A DNA stretch of 64,000 bases, taken from contig JAHZEA010000003.1 in assembly GCA_019422065.1 (NCBI GenBank), positions 1-64,000 on the forward strand, read 5' to 3'. The notes under the pieces are model-generated. The model made no database searches and was not told the DNA's origin. It saw only the letters and a list, made by a program, of their open reading frames with translations. Origin of the DNA: Lachnospiraceae bacterium (GTDB lineage Bacteria > Bacillota > Clostridia > Lachnospirales > Anaerotignaceae). Each line of letters starts with the position of its first letter. Positions within the stretch are counted from its first letter, which is position 1. Both the position numbers and the translations under genes were made by a program. Positions 51,891 through 60,120 of this stretch are shown piece by piece.

Positions 51891-53243
51891 TTAATTTTTA
51901 GGTATTTTAAGCACCTGACCTATCTGTAAATTTGCATTTTCAGTAAGTCCGTTTGCTTCAAGAATTTTTTTATAACCGGAATAATTACCGTATACTTTAT
52001 CACTTATACCACTTAATGTATCTCCGGCAACTACAGTATATGTATCATACTGCTCATCTCCTGTTGAGCCTTCTGTATTTTGGCTGCCTTCAGTACCTTC
52101 GGTACCAGTTGTTTCAGTAGTTCCGTCCTGTGGCTCATCTAAAAGGGATATACCGTTTTCTGTAAGCTTTTCCTGTAAAGATACTATCTCGAGCTTAAGC
52201 TCTTCATTGTCCTCCTGAAGCTGGGTAAATTCCGCTACCTTTTGTTCAGCCTCTTCTACTTTCGCTGACAACATTAAAGTACGCACAAAAAGAATTACTA
52301 TTATAAGGGCAACTACACCGCAAACGGCAATTATGCCTTTATCCAGCTTTTCTCTCTTTTCTGAACGCAGACCGTTACTTCTTCTTGGTGCCTCAAAAAA
52401 CTCATTAAGGTCAGCTTTATTTTTATAAGCCTTTTTTCTCTGCTCAAGCTCTCCGCCATGAGAAGTACGATTTTGTTTTCTTGCATTTAAAGCTGCCTGT
52501 TTACGTTTAGCTCTTTTTTCCTCTGTAAATTTTTTCTTTAAATCATCAAACTCAGACTTTTCACCGTCGTTAAAATTATCCTGCGGTTTAAATTCTGTTG
52601 GTTTTTCCTGAGGTTTTTCGCTTTTTTCTGATTCTTTTTTTTCGATAGTAGATGGCTTTTCCTTGTTTTCAGTTTTATTGCCTACAGATTTATTGTTTAC
52701 AGAGAAGTTTCTTTTATATTCCTTTTTAAGGGATTTATGGCGAACTACCTGAACAAGCTCTACATCATCATCAAAAGAAAAATCGTCATCTGCTTTTTGT
52801 CTTTGCTTTTTCTCTTCTTTTCTAACTGTTTGAGCTATATCATCAATGTCATCGTCTATTTCCGGAACAAATATTTCATTTTCCTCATCTGCGGCTTTAT
52901 CTGCTTTTAAATCTTTTTCTTTAGCGGCAACAGGCGATTTTTTATCAGCAACATTCTCATCTATATTGTCGTTAAAATTTGCGGTATTTCTTTGAACACG
53001 TGTTTTAGAAAAAAGCTCCTCTTTTGTTTCATTAGCCTTAAGTGTTTGAGACTGTTCACGGTTTCTTAATGGATTGCTGCTCATTAACAGCTGAACAACT
53101 TCTTTTGGATAATCGCTGTATATGTCATCGGTTTTATGTTCCTCTTTAACTGATTCTTCATTATGCTCTTTATTATCAATATTGTCATTATTTGGGTTTT
53201 TATTCTCATCTAATATGTTCTCATCTAATATATCCTTATCCAT
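51891..53243 (-). CDS. Membrane protein with disordered cytoplasmic part and LysM domain
   Basis: 450 residues. Residues 1-300 are highly charged and low in complexity (Asp/Asn/Lys/Glu), then one membrane helix (about 303-325), a coiled coil (about 328-360), a Thr/Gly linker and a C-terminal LysM (about 402-448, YTVVAGDTLSGISDKVYGNYSGYKKI). The topology suggests LysM facing the wall. It precedes rho and is possibly co-transcribed with it. No enzyme motif; a wall-anchoring or morphology role is inferred. Confidence 0.8.
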   Translation of the reverse strand: MDKDILDENILDENKNPNNDNIDNKEHNEESVKEEHKTDDIYSDYPKEVVQLLMSSNPLRNREQSQTLKANETKEELFSKTRVQRNTANFNDNIDENVADKKSPVAAKEKDLKADKAADEENEIFVPEIDDDIDDIAQTVRKEEKKQRQKADDDFSFDDDVELVQVVRHKSLKKEYKRNFSVNNKSVGNKTENKEKPSTIEKKESEKSEKPQEKPTEFKPQDNFNDGEKSEFDDLKKKFTEEKRAKRKQAALNARKQNRTSHGGELEQRKKAYKNKADLNEFFEAPRRSNGLRSEKREKLDKGIIAVCGVVALIIVILFVRTLMLSAKVEEAEQKVAEFTQLQEDNEELKLEIVSLQEKLTENGISLLDEPQDGTTETTGTEGTEGSQNTEGSTGDEQYDTYTVVAGDTLSGISDKVYGNYSGYKKILEANGLTENANLQIGQVLKIPKN

Positions 53244-53312
53244 ATTATCCTCCTGTATTAAAAATTATTACAGAAATCATACCCCTTTTTTGCATACCTA
53301 TCTTATCTTACC

Positions 53313-53341
53313 ATTTTATATTCTACTTTAAGGCATGTCAA
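53313..53341 (-). promoter_or_regulatory. Promoter of the LysM-rho operon
   Basis: On the minus strand TTGACA (53336-53341) and TAAAAT (53313-53318) are 17 bases apart, about 60 bases before the ATG, which has AGGAGG upstream. Confidence 0.75.
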
Positions 53342-53417
53342 CCGATATAAAGTATTAAAAACAATTAAAATGTTGAATTTAGTGGAATTTTATCCCATTT
53401 TGTCATAAAACAGTAAT

Positions 53418-53462
53418 AAAAAAGGCGTTAAAAATGAATTTTATCATTTAAACGCCTTTTAT
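53418..53462 (-). terminator. Terminator of the SPFH gene
   Basis: AAAGGCGTT and AACGCCTTT (53421-53429 with 53451-53459) close a stem extended by ATGA/TCAT, with T6 on the minus strand; A/T tracts on both sides could let it act in both directions. Confidence 0.8.
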
Positions 53463-53493
53463 GTTTATTAATTTATTTACAAGTTAAACTGAA

Positions 53494-54432
53494 TTATTTT
53501 TTAATTAATGTTTTATCTTCAGAAACAATTTCTTTAAGTCCTGCTGCAAGACCTGCTAAAGACTGTATCTCTGACGGAATAATAATTTTTGTTGCTTTGC
53601 CGTCAGCTGCTTTTTCAAAAGCTTCAAGGCTCTTGATAGCTATAACGTTTTTATCCGGTGAAGCCTCATTAAGCATTTTAAGACCTTCAGCTGTTGCCTG
53701 CTGTACTTTAAGTATAGCCTGCGCCTCACCTTCGGCTTTTCTTATCATAGCCTCTTTTTCGGCATCAGCTCTAAGTATAGCCGCTTCTTTTTCTGCTTCG
53801 GCACGAAGAATCATACTCTCCTTTTCACCTTCAGCAACAAGTATAGAGCTTCTCTTTTCGCCTTCGGCCTGAAGTATTTTCTCACGTCTTTCTCTTTCGG
53901 CCTTCATCTGTTTTTCCATTGAGTCCTGAATTTCCTTAGGCGGCATAATATTTTTAAGCTCTACCCTGTTTATTTTTATGCCCCAAGGGTCTGTTGCTTC
54001 ATCAAGTATCATACGCATTTTTGTGTTGATAATATCTCTTGATGTAAGTGTCTGGTCAAGCTCAAGGTCACCAATTATATTTCTAAGTGTTGTGGCTGTT
54101 AAGTTTTCAATAGCTCTAATAGGGTTATCAACACCGTAAACATAAAGTTTAGGGTTTGTTATCTGCAAATAAATAACAGTGTCTATCTGCATTGTAACAT
54201 TATCTTTTGTTATAACAGGCTGAGGCGGGAAATCAGCCACAAGCTCTTTTAAGTTAACTTTCTTTGATACCCTATCAATAATAGGCACTGCAATGTGAAG
54301 GCCTGTGCCCCAAGACGCATGGTAAGCTCCAAGTCTTTCAACTACATAAACATATGCCTGCGGAACTATTCTTAAACAGCGCACCAGCAGTATAAGTATT
54401 ATTACAACAACAATAATAAGTAATATAGGCAT
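53494..54432 (-). CDS. SPFH/band-7 (stomatin-like) membrane protein
   Basis: 312 residues. One N-terminal membrane helix (about 2-20), an SPFH domain (RIVPQAYVYVVERLGAYHASWGTGLHIAVP onward), then a long Glu/Ala/Lys coiled coil with repeated AEGEKxSxIL and RAEAEKEA units (about 180-240). Such proteins oligomerise into rings and organise membrane proteases or lipid domains. ATG at 54432 has AAGGAG eight bases upstream. It is paired with nfeD at 40 bases. Confidence 0.92.
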   Translation of the reverse strand: MPILLIIVVVIILILLVRCLRIVPQAYVYVVERLGAYHASWGTGLHIAVPIIDRVSKKVNLKELVADFPPQPVITKDNVTMQIDTVIYLQITNPKLYVYGVDNPIRAIENLTATTLRNIIGDLELDQTLTSRDIINTKMRMILDEATDPWGIKINRVELKNIMPPKEIQDSMEKQMKAERERREKILQAEGEKRSSILVAEGEKESMILRAEAEKEAAILRADAEKEAMIRKAEGEAQAILKVQQATAEGLKMLNEASPDKNVIAIKSLEAFEKAADGKATKIIIPSEIQSLAGLAAGLKEIVSEDKTLIKK

Positions 54433-54472
54433 AAAATCACTCCTTACAAGCATAAATAACCTTTGATAAAAA

Positions 54473-54916
54473 TTATTTAACTATAACCTTTACTCCTTCA
54501 ATTCTGTCTACAGTAACAAAATCGCCTTTCTCAAAAGTTACATCAAAGTCATTGCTTCTTGCTGTCCAAATTTTACCATCGTATTTTATGGCGCCTGTAT
54601 CTGCTTTGTTATCTATTTTTTCCGTAACAGCTACACTTTGGCCTATTATTCTATCAAGATTAGTAGGCTCACTTTTTAGCTTAATTACGTTTTTAACAAA
54701 AGGCCGGGTTAATACAAAAAGGGCAACAGAAGCTATAACAAATATTATTAGCTGAACATAAACTGCCGCGCCCACTTTAGCTGCCGCAAATGAGCAAAGT
54801 GCCCCCGCGCAGAACCATATTGAAACCAAACCGGCAGTAGCGGCTTCGGCGATAAGAAATATTATAAAAAGCAAAATCCAAAAAGTAGACATACTAATTG
54901 TAAAACCTTCCAACAT
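54473..54916 (-). CDS. NfeD-family protein
   Basis: 147 residues. Two or three membrane helices (about 8-75) are followed by an OB-fold NfeD domain (about 90-147, GQSVAVTEKIDNKADTGAIKYDGKIWTARS). NfeD proteins work with SPFH partners in membrane quality control; here the partner gene is next in the operon. Confidence 0.9.
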   Translation of the reverse strand: MLEGFTISMSTFWILLFIIFLIAEAATAGLVSIWFCAGALCSFAAAKVGAAVYVQLIIFVIASVALFVLTRPFVKNVIKLKSEPTNLDRIIGQSVAVTEKIDNKADTGAIKYDGKIWTARSNDFDVTFEKGDFVTVDRIEGVKVIVK

Positions 54917-54950
54917 AATTATCGCCTCGCTTTCAAACTGTTAAATCCAT

Positions 54951-55877
54951 TTATTTTAAGAAACCATTTACTATCTGAGCTTCGGCCTCTGCTTCTGTAA
55001 GGCCAAGAGTCATAAGTTTTATTATCTGTTCACCAGCTATTTTACCAATAGCGGCCTCATGGATAAGGGATGCCTCAACGTTATTTGCCGTAATCTCTGG
55101 AAGAGCAGTAACAACGCCGTTGTCCATTATAATGGAGTCACATTCGGAATGACCCATACATTTAGCATTTCCGTTAATTATTGAAACGAATTTCTGTTTT
55201 GAATTATCCTTAGCAACAGAACGTGAAACAAGGTTAGCGCTTGAGCCTTCGCCATTTAAGTCAATTTCAAACTGTGTTTCGGCATACTGTTTACCATGAG
55301 TAAGTATTTTTTCTTTAACAATAACAGTAGCTCCGGCTTCTGCTGTAGCTTTTGTTACCCTAATTGTGGAATCAACGCCTTTAAGCTGTGTTGTTTCCAT
55401 TTCAATATAGCTGTTTTCTCCGGCTTCGATTATTGTTTGAGGATTTATAATTCTCTCGCCTGTGCCTTCGCCAACACCTATATGTTTTTCTACATATTTA
55501 ACCTTTGAGTTTTTGCCAAGAACAAATCTGTGTATACCGTTATGCTCGCTCATTTGGCTTCCGCTGTTGTGTATTCCACAGCCTGCAACAATAACAATAT
55601 CTGCATCATCGCCGATATAAAAATCGTTATACACCAAATCATGCACATCGGTATGGGTAACAAGGGCCGGTATATGAACGCTTTCATTTTTCGTACCCGG
55701 CTTAATTATAATATCTATACCCGGTTTATCTGTTTTGCCAACTATTTCAATATTAGCAGATGAATGTCTGCCGGCGCTTTGGCCATTAAGTCTTATATTA
55801 TATGCTCCCTGCGGAACACCATGAAGGTCTGCAACTTCCTCAAGAAGCGATTCAAGTATCTTATCGTCCATATCCAT
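54951..55877 (-). CDS. SufB/SufD-family Fe-S scaffold (SmsB-like)
   Basis: 308 residues, much shorter than classical SufB (about 470). The core beta-helix domain has VAGCGIHNSGSQMSEHNGIHRF, NGNAKCMGHSECDSIIMDN and the conserved NVEASLIHEAAIGKI, retaining Cys in GHSECD and the Glu/His of the active region. Short SufB-like proteins with SufC but no SufS, SufU or SufD correspond to the proposed minimal SMS iron-sulfur system of anaerobes. It starts one base after sufC ends. Confidence 0.82.
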   Translation of the reverse strand: MDMDDKILESLLEEVADLHGVPQGAYNIRLNGQSAGRHSSANIEIVGKTDKPGIDIIIKPGTKNESVHIPALVTHTDVHDLVYNDFYIGDDADIVIVAGCGIHNSGSQMSEHNGIHRFVLGKNSKVKYVEKHIGVGEGTGERIINPQTIIEAGENSYIEMETTQLKGVDSTIRVTKATAEAGATVIVKEKILTHGKQYAETQFEIDLNGEGSSANLVSRSVAKDNSKQKFVSIINGNAKCMGHSECDSIIMDNGVVTALPEITANNVEASLIHEAAIGKIAGEQIIKLMTLGLTEAEAEAQIVNGFLK

Positions 55878-55878
55878 G

Positions 55879-56607
55879 TTATTTCACCCCCCTTAAAACT
55901 GAACATCCTGCTGAAGCATTTGCTGTATCATCAAGCAGTGTAGGGAAAATCTCATCCCTGCTGCCTCTATTTACAAGCTCACCATTTGCAATTACTATTA
56001 TCTCGTCAGCAATATTAAGTATACGCTCTTGGTGAGAAATTATAATTATAGAACCCTGAATCTCATCGTGCATTTTCTCAAACACATCAATAAGGTTTTT
56101 AAAAGACCAAAGGTCAATGCCTGCTTCCGGCTCATCAAATATGGAAAGCTTTGTTTTTCTAGCCATAACAGTGGCAATTTCTATTCTTTTAAGCTCACCG
56201 CCTGAAAGGCTGGCATTTACTTCTCTGTTTATGTAGTCTTTAGCGCAAAGACCAACTTCTGAAAGGTACTCACAAGCCGCTGCTGTTGTAAGGCTTTTAC
56301 CTGAAGCAAGATTAATTAAGTCCCTTACTGTAACACCTTTAAATCTAACAGGCTGCTGGAAAGCAAAGCTTATACCCATTTGAGCCCTTTCTGTAATGTT
56401 TTTATCTGTAATGTCTACACCGTCAAACAAAATCTGTCCTGATGTAGGCTTAACAATACCGGCTATAATTTTGGCTAATGTTGATTTGCCGCCGCCGTTA
56501 GGACCGGTTATTACAATAAATTTCTTATCATCTATTGTAAGACTAAGGTCTTTTATAATTCCCTTGCCGTCATCAACAGTATAGGAAATGTTTTTAAGTT
56601 CAAGCAT
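55879..56607 (-). CDS. sufC: Fe-S assembly ATPase SufC (SmsC-like)
   Basis: 242 residues. ABC ATPase with Walker A TGPNGGGKSTLAKI, the SufC Q-loop region, signature LSGGELKRIEIATVMA and Walker B SIFDEPEAGIDLWSF. The EPEAGID stretch with the SufC-specific context supports SufC over other ABC proteins. It pairs with the SufB-like protein encoded next. The start follows GGGAGGAC. Confidence 0.9.
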   Translation of the reverse strand: MLELKNISYTVDDGKGIIKDLSLTIDDKKFIVITGPNGGGKSTLAKIIAGIVKPTSGQILFDGVDITDKNITERAQMGISFAFQQPVRFKGVTVRDLINLASGKSLTTAAACEYLSEVGLCAKDYINREVNASLSGGELKRIEIATVMARKTKLSIFDEPEAGIDLWSFKNLIDVFEKMHDEIQGSIIIISHQERILNIADEIIVIANGELVNRGSRDEIFPTLLDDTANASAGCSVLRGVK

Positions 56608-56627
56608 TTTTGTGTCCTCCCTGTGTA

Positions 56628-56708
56628 TTTTAAGCGGAAAATAAGTTAAGCAACCAGTATTGCACCTAAGATATTTTTCCGATTTAGAGCTAAAATATTC
56701 GCTTAAAA
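56628..56708 (-). promoter_or_regulatory. Structured leader candidate upstream of sufC
   Basis: In the roughly 130-base leader, TTTTAAGCG (56628-56636) and CGCTTAAAA (56700-56708) can close a domain of about 80 bases. A competing pair, CGGAAAA with TTTTCCG (56635-56641 and 56675-56681), overlaps the first stem. This mutually exclusive pairing looks switch-like but matches no RNA family that I know. Confidence 0.35.
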
Positions 56709-56743
56709 ATTTACTTTAAAACCCATATTTTCTCATTTATAGA

Positions 56744-56772
56744 ATTATATCAATTATGTATTGTATAGTCAA
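56744..56772 (-). promoter_or_regulatory. Promoter of the sufCB operon
   Basis: On the minus strand TTGACT (56767-56772) and TATAAT (56744-56749) are exactly 17 bases apart, placing the start of transcription about 130 bases before sufC. The rest of 56773-56990 is A/T-rich with no gene seen. Confidence 0.78.
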
Positions 56773-56994
56773 TATTTTCCCCGAAGTAAACGAAAATAAT
56801 TATTATTTAATATCCATTTTATATTTGTTCATTTATACTGTTTTAATCTGTTAATACAAATGCCTGCTGATACTTAAATACTTTTTGTTTTATAGCATAT
56901 ATATATTTTTTATGATATAATTCTGTAGCAGTCATATTTTATATTACGCCTCAGATTTTAGGTTAACATACGGCGCAAAAAAATTTAAGTTTTG

Positions 56995-57024
56995 TATAAT
57001 ATTTTGAATGGATTTTATATCCAT
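56995..57024 (+). promoter_or_regulatory. Probable promoter and leader hairpin of the sigma-factor module
   Basis: TATAAT (56995-57000) without a clear -35, followed by ATGGAT-TTTAT-ATCCAT (57008-57024), a small hairpin or operator, about 60 bases before the His-rich gene. The absent -35 would be consistent with control by the linked ECF sigma, but no ECF motif was identified. Confidence 0.4.
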
Positions 57025-57080
57025 ATTCGTATTATATATGAAACCAATTAAAACTGAAAAATAAATCGGAGGTAATAAAT

Positions 57081-57332
57081 ATGAAAAAATTAATAACAGG
57101 TATTTTTATAACAGCGGCAATACTTACCGTATCTGTTACAAGCGTATGGGCTCACGGTCATGGCGGCCATTTTAATTCTGGCAGAGGCCAGTACTGCACA
57201 AATAACGGCGCATGTGGATATAATTACGTAGATGCTGACGGTGACGGAGTTTGTGACAACTATTATTTAAGAACTACATATCAAAACAACACATACTGCG
57301 GCTCATGCCACACAGGTGGATACTGCCGCTAA
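57081..57332 (+). CDS. Small secreted His/Cys-rich protein
   Basis: 83 residues. A clear signal peptide (about 1-24, ending VWA) precedes HGHGGHFNSGRGQYC, a region with six Cys, and YVDADGDGVCDNY, a calcium-loop-like DxDxDG sequence. The mixture of His, Cys and Asp suggests metal binding outside the cell. It is the first gene of the ECF sigma/anti-sigma operon (15 bases before it). The function is not known. Confidence 0.75.
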   Translation: MKKLITGIFITAAILTVSVTSVWAHGHGGHFNSGRGQYCTNNGACGYNYVDADGDGVCDNYYLRTTYQNNTYCGSCHTGGYCR

Positions 57333-57347
57333 AAACGGGGATTTATT

Positions 57348-57830
57348 ATGCGGAGCGAACAGGAAGTAAACACGGCTATTGAGCGGTATTCTGATACCAT
57401 AAAGCGGCTGTGTATGATTCATCTTAAAAATTACGCAGATACAGAGGACATATTTCAAACAGTTTTTTTGAAATATGTCCTTAGCTCCGTTTGCTTTGAA
57501 AATGAGGAACACGAAAAAGCATGGTTTATACGAGTAACAATTAATGCATGCAGGGATTTGATTAAAAGTTTTTTTCGCAGCAGAACAGTATCTATAGACG
57601 AAATTTTAAATCTGCCGGATAAGCTTTCACCTGACAACAGGGAAATACTGGAGGCCATACTTTCATTGCCTTCTAAGTACAAAGATGTAGTTTATCTGCA
57701 TTATTACGAAGGATACACGGCAGTTGAAATTGGCAAAATACTAAGAAAAAACGTAAACACCGTTTATACACTGCTTACGCGTTCAAGGCAGATGCTAAAA
57801 GAAAAGCTGGGTGATATTGATTATGAGTAA
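57348..57830 (+). CDS. ECF-type RNA polymerase sigma factor
   Basis: 160 residues with sigma region 2 (about 8-75, LCMIHLKNYADTEDIFQTVFLKYVL) and region 4 (about 98-150, LPSKYKDVVYLHYYEGYTAVEIGKILRKNVNTVYTLLTRSRQMLKEKL). No region 3, as in group 4 sigma factors. Its end overlaps the anti-sigma gene by eight bases. It probably directs its own operon in response to the signal sensed by the partner. Confidence 0.9.
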   Translation: MRSEQEVNTAIERYSDTIKRLCMIHLKNYADTEDIFQTVFLKYVLSSVCFENEEHEKAWFIRVTINACRDLIKSFFRSRTVSIDEILNLPDKLSPDNREILEAILSLPSKYKDVVYLHYYEGYTAVEIGKILRKNVNTVYTLLTRSRQMLKEKLGDIDYE

Positions 57831-58566
57831 TATAAAAGAAACTTTTAATAAAATCCATGCAGAAGAAGAACTTAAGATTAAAACAAAGGCATTTTTAGCA
57901 CAAAAAACTAACAATTATAAAAAACGCCATATTACTTTTAAATACAAAACCGCAGCCGTTATGGCATGTTTATTTTTGTTTATTTTATCTGCCGGAGGTC
58001 TAAAGTTATACTTTACACCAACATCAGTTATAAGCATAGACATTAATCCGTCCATTGAATTAGGTGTAAACATGTTCGACAGGATTATATCCGTTAAAGG
58101 CTATAACGACGACGGCAATGAACTGGCAGATTTAATTAATGTTAAATATACCAATTACAAATATGGTCTTGAGGAGCTTATAAACAGCCAAACTGTTACA
58201 CAATGCCTATCAAACAACGGCTCTTTATCTATAACAGTAGCCGGCTCCAACCAAAAACAGTGCAACGATATATTATCAAATGCTAAGGACTGCACATCCG
58301 GACACAATAACACGTACTGCCACATGGCAGACTACAGTCAAATAGAAAGCGCTCATCAATGCGGGCTTTCTGTAGGAAAATATATGGCATACTTAGAGCT
58401 TAAGGCCCTTGATAACAGTATAACACCGGAAGATATAAGCGGTATGACGATGAGAGAAATAAGGGATATTATAAATTCATATCCATCCCAAAACACATAC
58501 TATCAAAGTGATAACTGTGGTGAAAAACATCACGGTCACAAAAACGGTCATCATGGAAATAGTTAG
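57823..58566 (+). CDS. Membrane anti-sigma factor (RsgI-like)
   Basis: About 247 residues from the ATG at 57823. A cytoplasmic N-terminus (about 1-45), one membrane helix (about 47-67) and an outer domain with the conserved SIDINPSIELGVNMFDRIISV block of RsgI-like anti-sigma proteins. The C-terminus is His-rich (EKHHGHKNGHHGN), echoing the HGHGGH of the secreted partner. Metal-dependent control of sigma release is inferred. Confidence 0.82.
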   Translation: MSNIKETFNKIHAEEELKIKTKAFLAQKTNNYKKRHITFKYKTAAVMACLFLFILSAGGLKLYFTPTSVISIDINPSIELGVNMFDRIISVKGYNDDGNELADLINVKYTNYKYGLEELINSQTVTQCLSNNGSLSITVAGSNQKQCNDILSNAKDCTSGHNNTYCHMADYSQIESAHQCGLSVGKYMAYLELKALDNSITPEDISGMTMREIRDIINSYPSQNTYYQSDNCGEKHHGHKNGHHGNS

Positions 58567-58600
58567 AAAGAGTTAGAAAAAGTTAGAAGAAGTTGGAAAA
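58561..58600. repeat. Four tandem 10-base repeats
   Basis: Consecutive copies AGTTAGAAAG, AGTTAGAAAA, AGTTAGAAGA, AGTTGGAAAA, starting in the last codons of the anti-sigma gene, so that the stop TAG lies in the first copy. It is a short slipped-strand type tandem array, not CRISPR. Confidence 0.9.
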
Positions 58601-58602
58601 AC

Positions 58603-58641
58603 AAAAAACGGCTCAGCTATAAAAACTGGGGCCGTTTTTTG
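58603..58641. terminator. Bidirectional terminator between anti-sigma and gamma-lyase genes
   Basis: ACGGCTCAG (58608-58616) pairs with CTGGGGCCGT (58626-58635) with one bulge and one G-T pair, flanked by A6 and T6, so it can end both convergent genes. Confidence 0.85.
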
Positions 58642-58644
58642 TTT

Positions 58645-58661
58645 TGATTAAGTATTTTCTT
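58645..58661 (+). repeat. 17-bp direct repeat, left copy
   Basis: TGATTAAGTATTTTCTT, identical to 60021-60037. The pair brackets the gamma-lyase gene and its upstream region over 1.4 kb. No transposase is present. Confidence 0.8.
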
Positions 58662-58670
58662 GGGTTTATT

Positions 58671-59867
58671 TTAAACAAGCTTAAGAGCCTGCTCTAAATC
58701 CTCAATTAAGTCATCGACATCTTCAATACCTATTGAAAGTCTAACCTGTCCGTCGAATATGCTTGCGGCATAGCGTTCTTCAGGTGACATATCAAAATGG
58801 CTCATTGAAGGTGAGTGCTGGATAAGAGAGTCAACATTACCAAGGCTTGTGGCAAGGCTGAATACTTTCATATTATTCATTACTTTTCTTACAGCATCCA
58901 TTCCGCCTTTAATGTCAACACTCATCATTCCGCCATAGCCGTTATGCATCTGCTTTTTAGCTATTTCATGTGTTGGGTGGCTTTCAAGACCCGGATAATA
59001 AACTCTGTCTACCTTAGGATGTTTTTCAAGGTACTGAGCTACCTTCATTGCATTAGAGCAGTGGCGTTCCATTCTTACACCCAATGTTTTCATACCCTGC
59101 ATTAAAAGCCAAGCGGCAAATGGGTCTAAAACAGCACCGAAGCACTGAAGGTACGGCATACGGCATCTGTCAATGCGTTCTTTGCTACCAGCAACAACTC
59201 CGGCTGTAACTGTACCATGACCGCAAAGATATTTAGTTGCGCTGTGAACAACAAGGTCTGCGCCTAAATCAAGCGGGTTCTGCAAATAAGGCGAAGCAAA
59301 TGTGCTATCTACAATAAGTGTTATTCCTTCATGCTGGTGAACAACCTCGCTTATAGCGGCTATATCGCTTATTTTAAGTGTTGGATTAGCCGGTGTTTCA
59401 ACATAAACAAGGCTTGTGTTAGGCTGTATAGCATCAGCAACAGCCTGTACGTTAGATGTATCAACTCTTGTATATGTAATTCCAAGGCGTGAAAGCACTT
59501 TTGCAAAAAGAGTGTAAGAGCAACCGTATATAACATCACCAAAAACCACATGGTCCCCTGCTTTTACAATGCTTAAAACAGCTGTTGAAATAGCACCCAG
59601 ACCACTTGCAAGTGATATAGCGGCTTCCGCATGCTCTAAATGAGCAATTTTCTTTTCAAGCTCATCGCAGTTAGGGCTGCCGAAACGTGTATATACAAAG
59701 CCTTCATCTACATGCTGATTAAGATAAACGGCACTGTCAAAGTCCTCCAATACATAAGTTGATGTTTGATATATAGGACTGATATGCGCCATGGCTTCCG
59801 GTTTATATGTTCCAGTTAACCGTGCATGCAGCTGGTGAGCGTGAAGCAAATCAGTATTAATATTCAT
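58671..59867 (-). CDS. Cys/Met-metabolism PLP enzyme, probably methionine gamma-lyase
   Basis: 398 residues, fold type I, with PLP lysine in HSATKYLCGHGT, TRFGSPNCDELEKKIAHLEHAEAAISLASGLGAIS and SLGNVDSLIQHSPSMSHFDMS. The Cys in VIYGCSYTLFAKVL corresponds to the position that is Cys in methionine gamma-lyases, favouring MGL over cystathionine gamma-synthase or -lyase. MGL splits methionine into methanethiol, ammonia and 2-oxobutanoate. It stands alone and has no SAM riboswitch or T-box upstream. Confidence 0.8.
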   Translation of the reverse strand: MNINTDLLHAHQLHARLTGTYKPEAMAHISPIYQTSTYVLEDFDSAVYLNQHVDEGFVYTRFGSPNCDELEKKIAHLEHAEAAISLASGLGAISTAVLSIVKAGDHVVFGDVIYGCSYTLFAKVLSRLGITYTRVDTSNVQAVADAIQPNTSLVYVETPANPTLKISDIAAISEVVHQHEGITLIVDSTFASPYLQNPLDLGADLVVHSATKYLCGHGTVTAGVVAGSKERIDRCRMPYLQCFGAVLDPFAAWLLMQGMKTLGVRMERHCSNAMKVAQYLEKHPKVDRVYYPGLESHPTHEIAKKQMHNGYGGMMSVDIKGGMDAVRKVMNNMKVFSLATSLGNVDSLIQHSPSMSHFDMSPEERYAASIFDGQVRLSIGIEDVDDLIEDLEQALKLV

Positions 59868-60020
59868 AAATTAAGCACCTCTTTTTATAATATTTAAACT
59901 TTAATGTTTATTTTAATGTTACTATCTATCATTCGATACATCAACTTACAATTAGTAAGTATAAAATACATATTTTATATTACAAAATATACTATACAAT
60001 TAATTTGAACATTAAACTTG

Positions 60021-60037
60021 TGATTAAGTATTTTCTT
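60021..60037 (+). repeat. 17-bp direct repeat, right copy
   Basis: Same sequence as 58645-58661, upstream of the gamma-lyase start, between it and uppP. Confidence 0.8.
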
Positions 60038-60120
60038 AATTTTAGTTAAAACAGTTAATAAAAATCAAAATTTGTAGTATACTTATGTTTTTAACAGACT
60101 TAAAAAGGAGGACTTAAAAA

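Noticed and set aside
58561..58600. CRISPR-like array
   Set aside because: Units are 10 bases, adjacent without spacers, and there are no cas genes.
59868..60120. SAM riboswitch or T-box upstream of the gamma-lyase
   Set aside because: None of the conserved S-box or T-box sequence blocks are seen in the A/T-rich leader.
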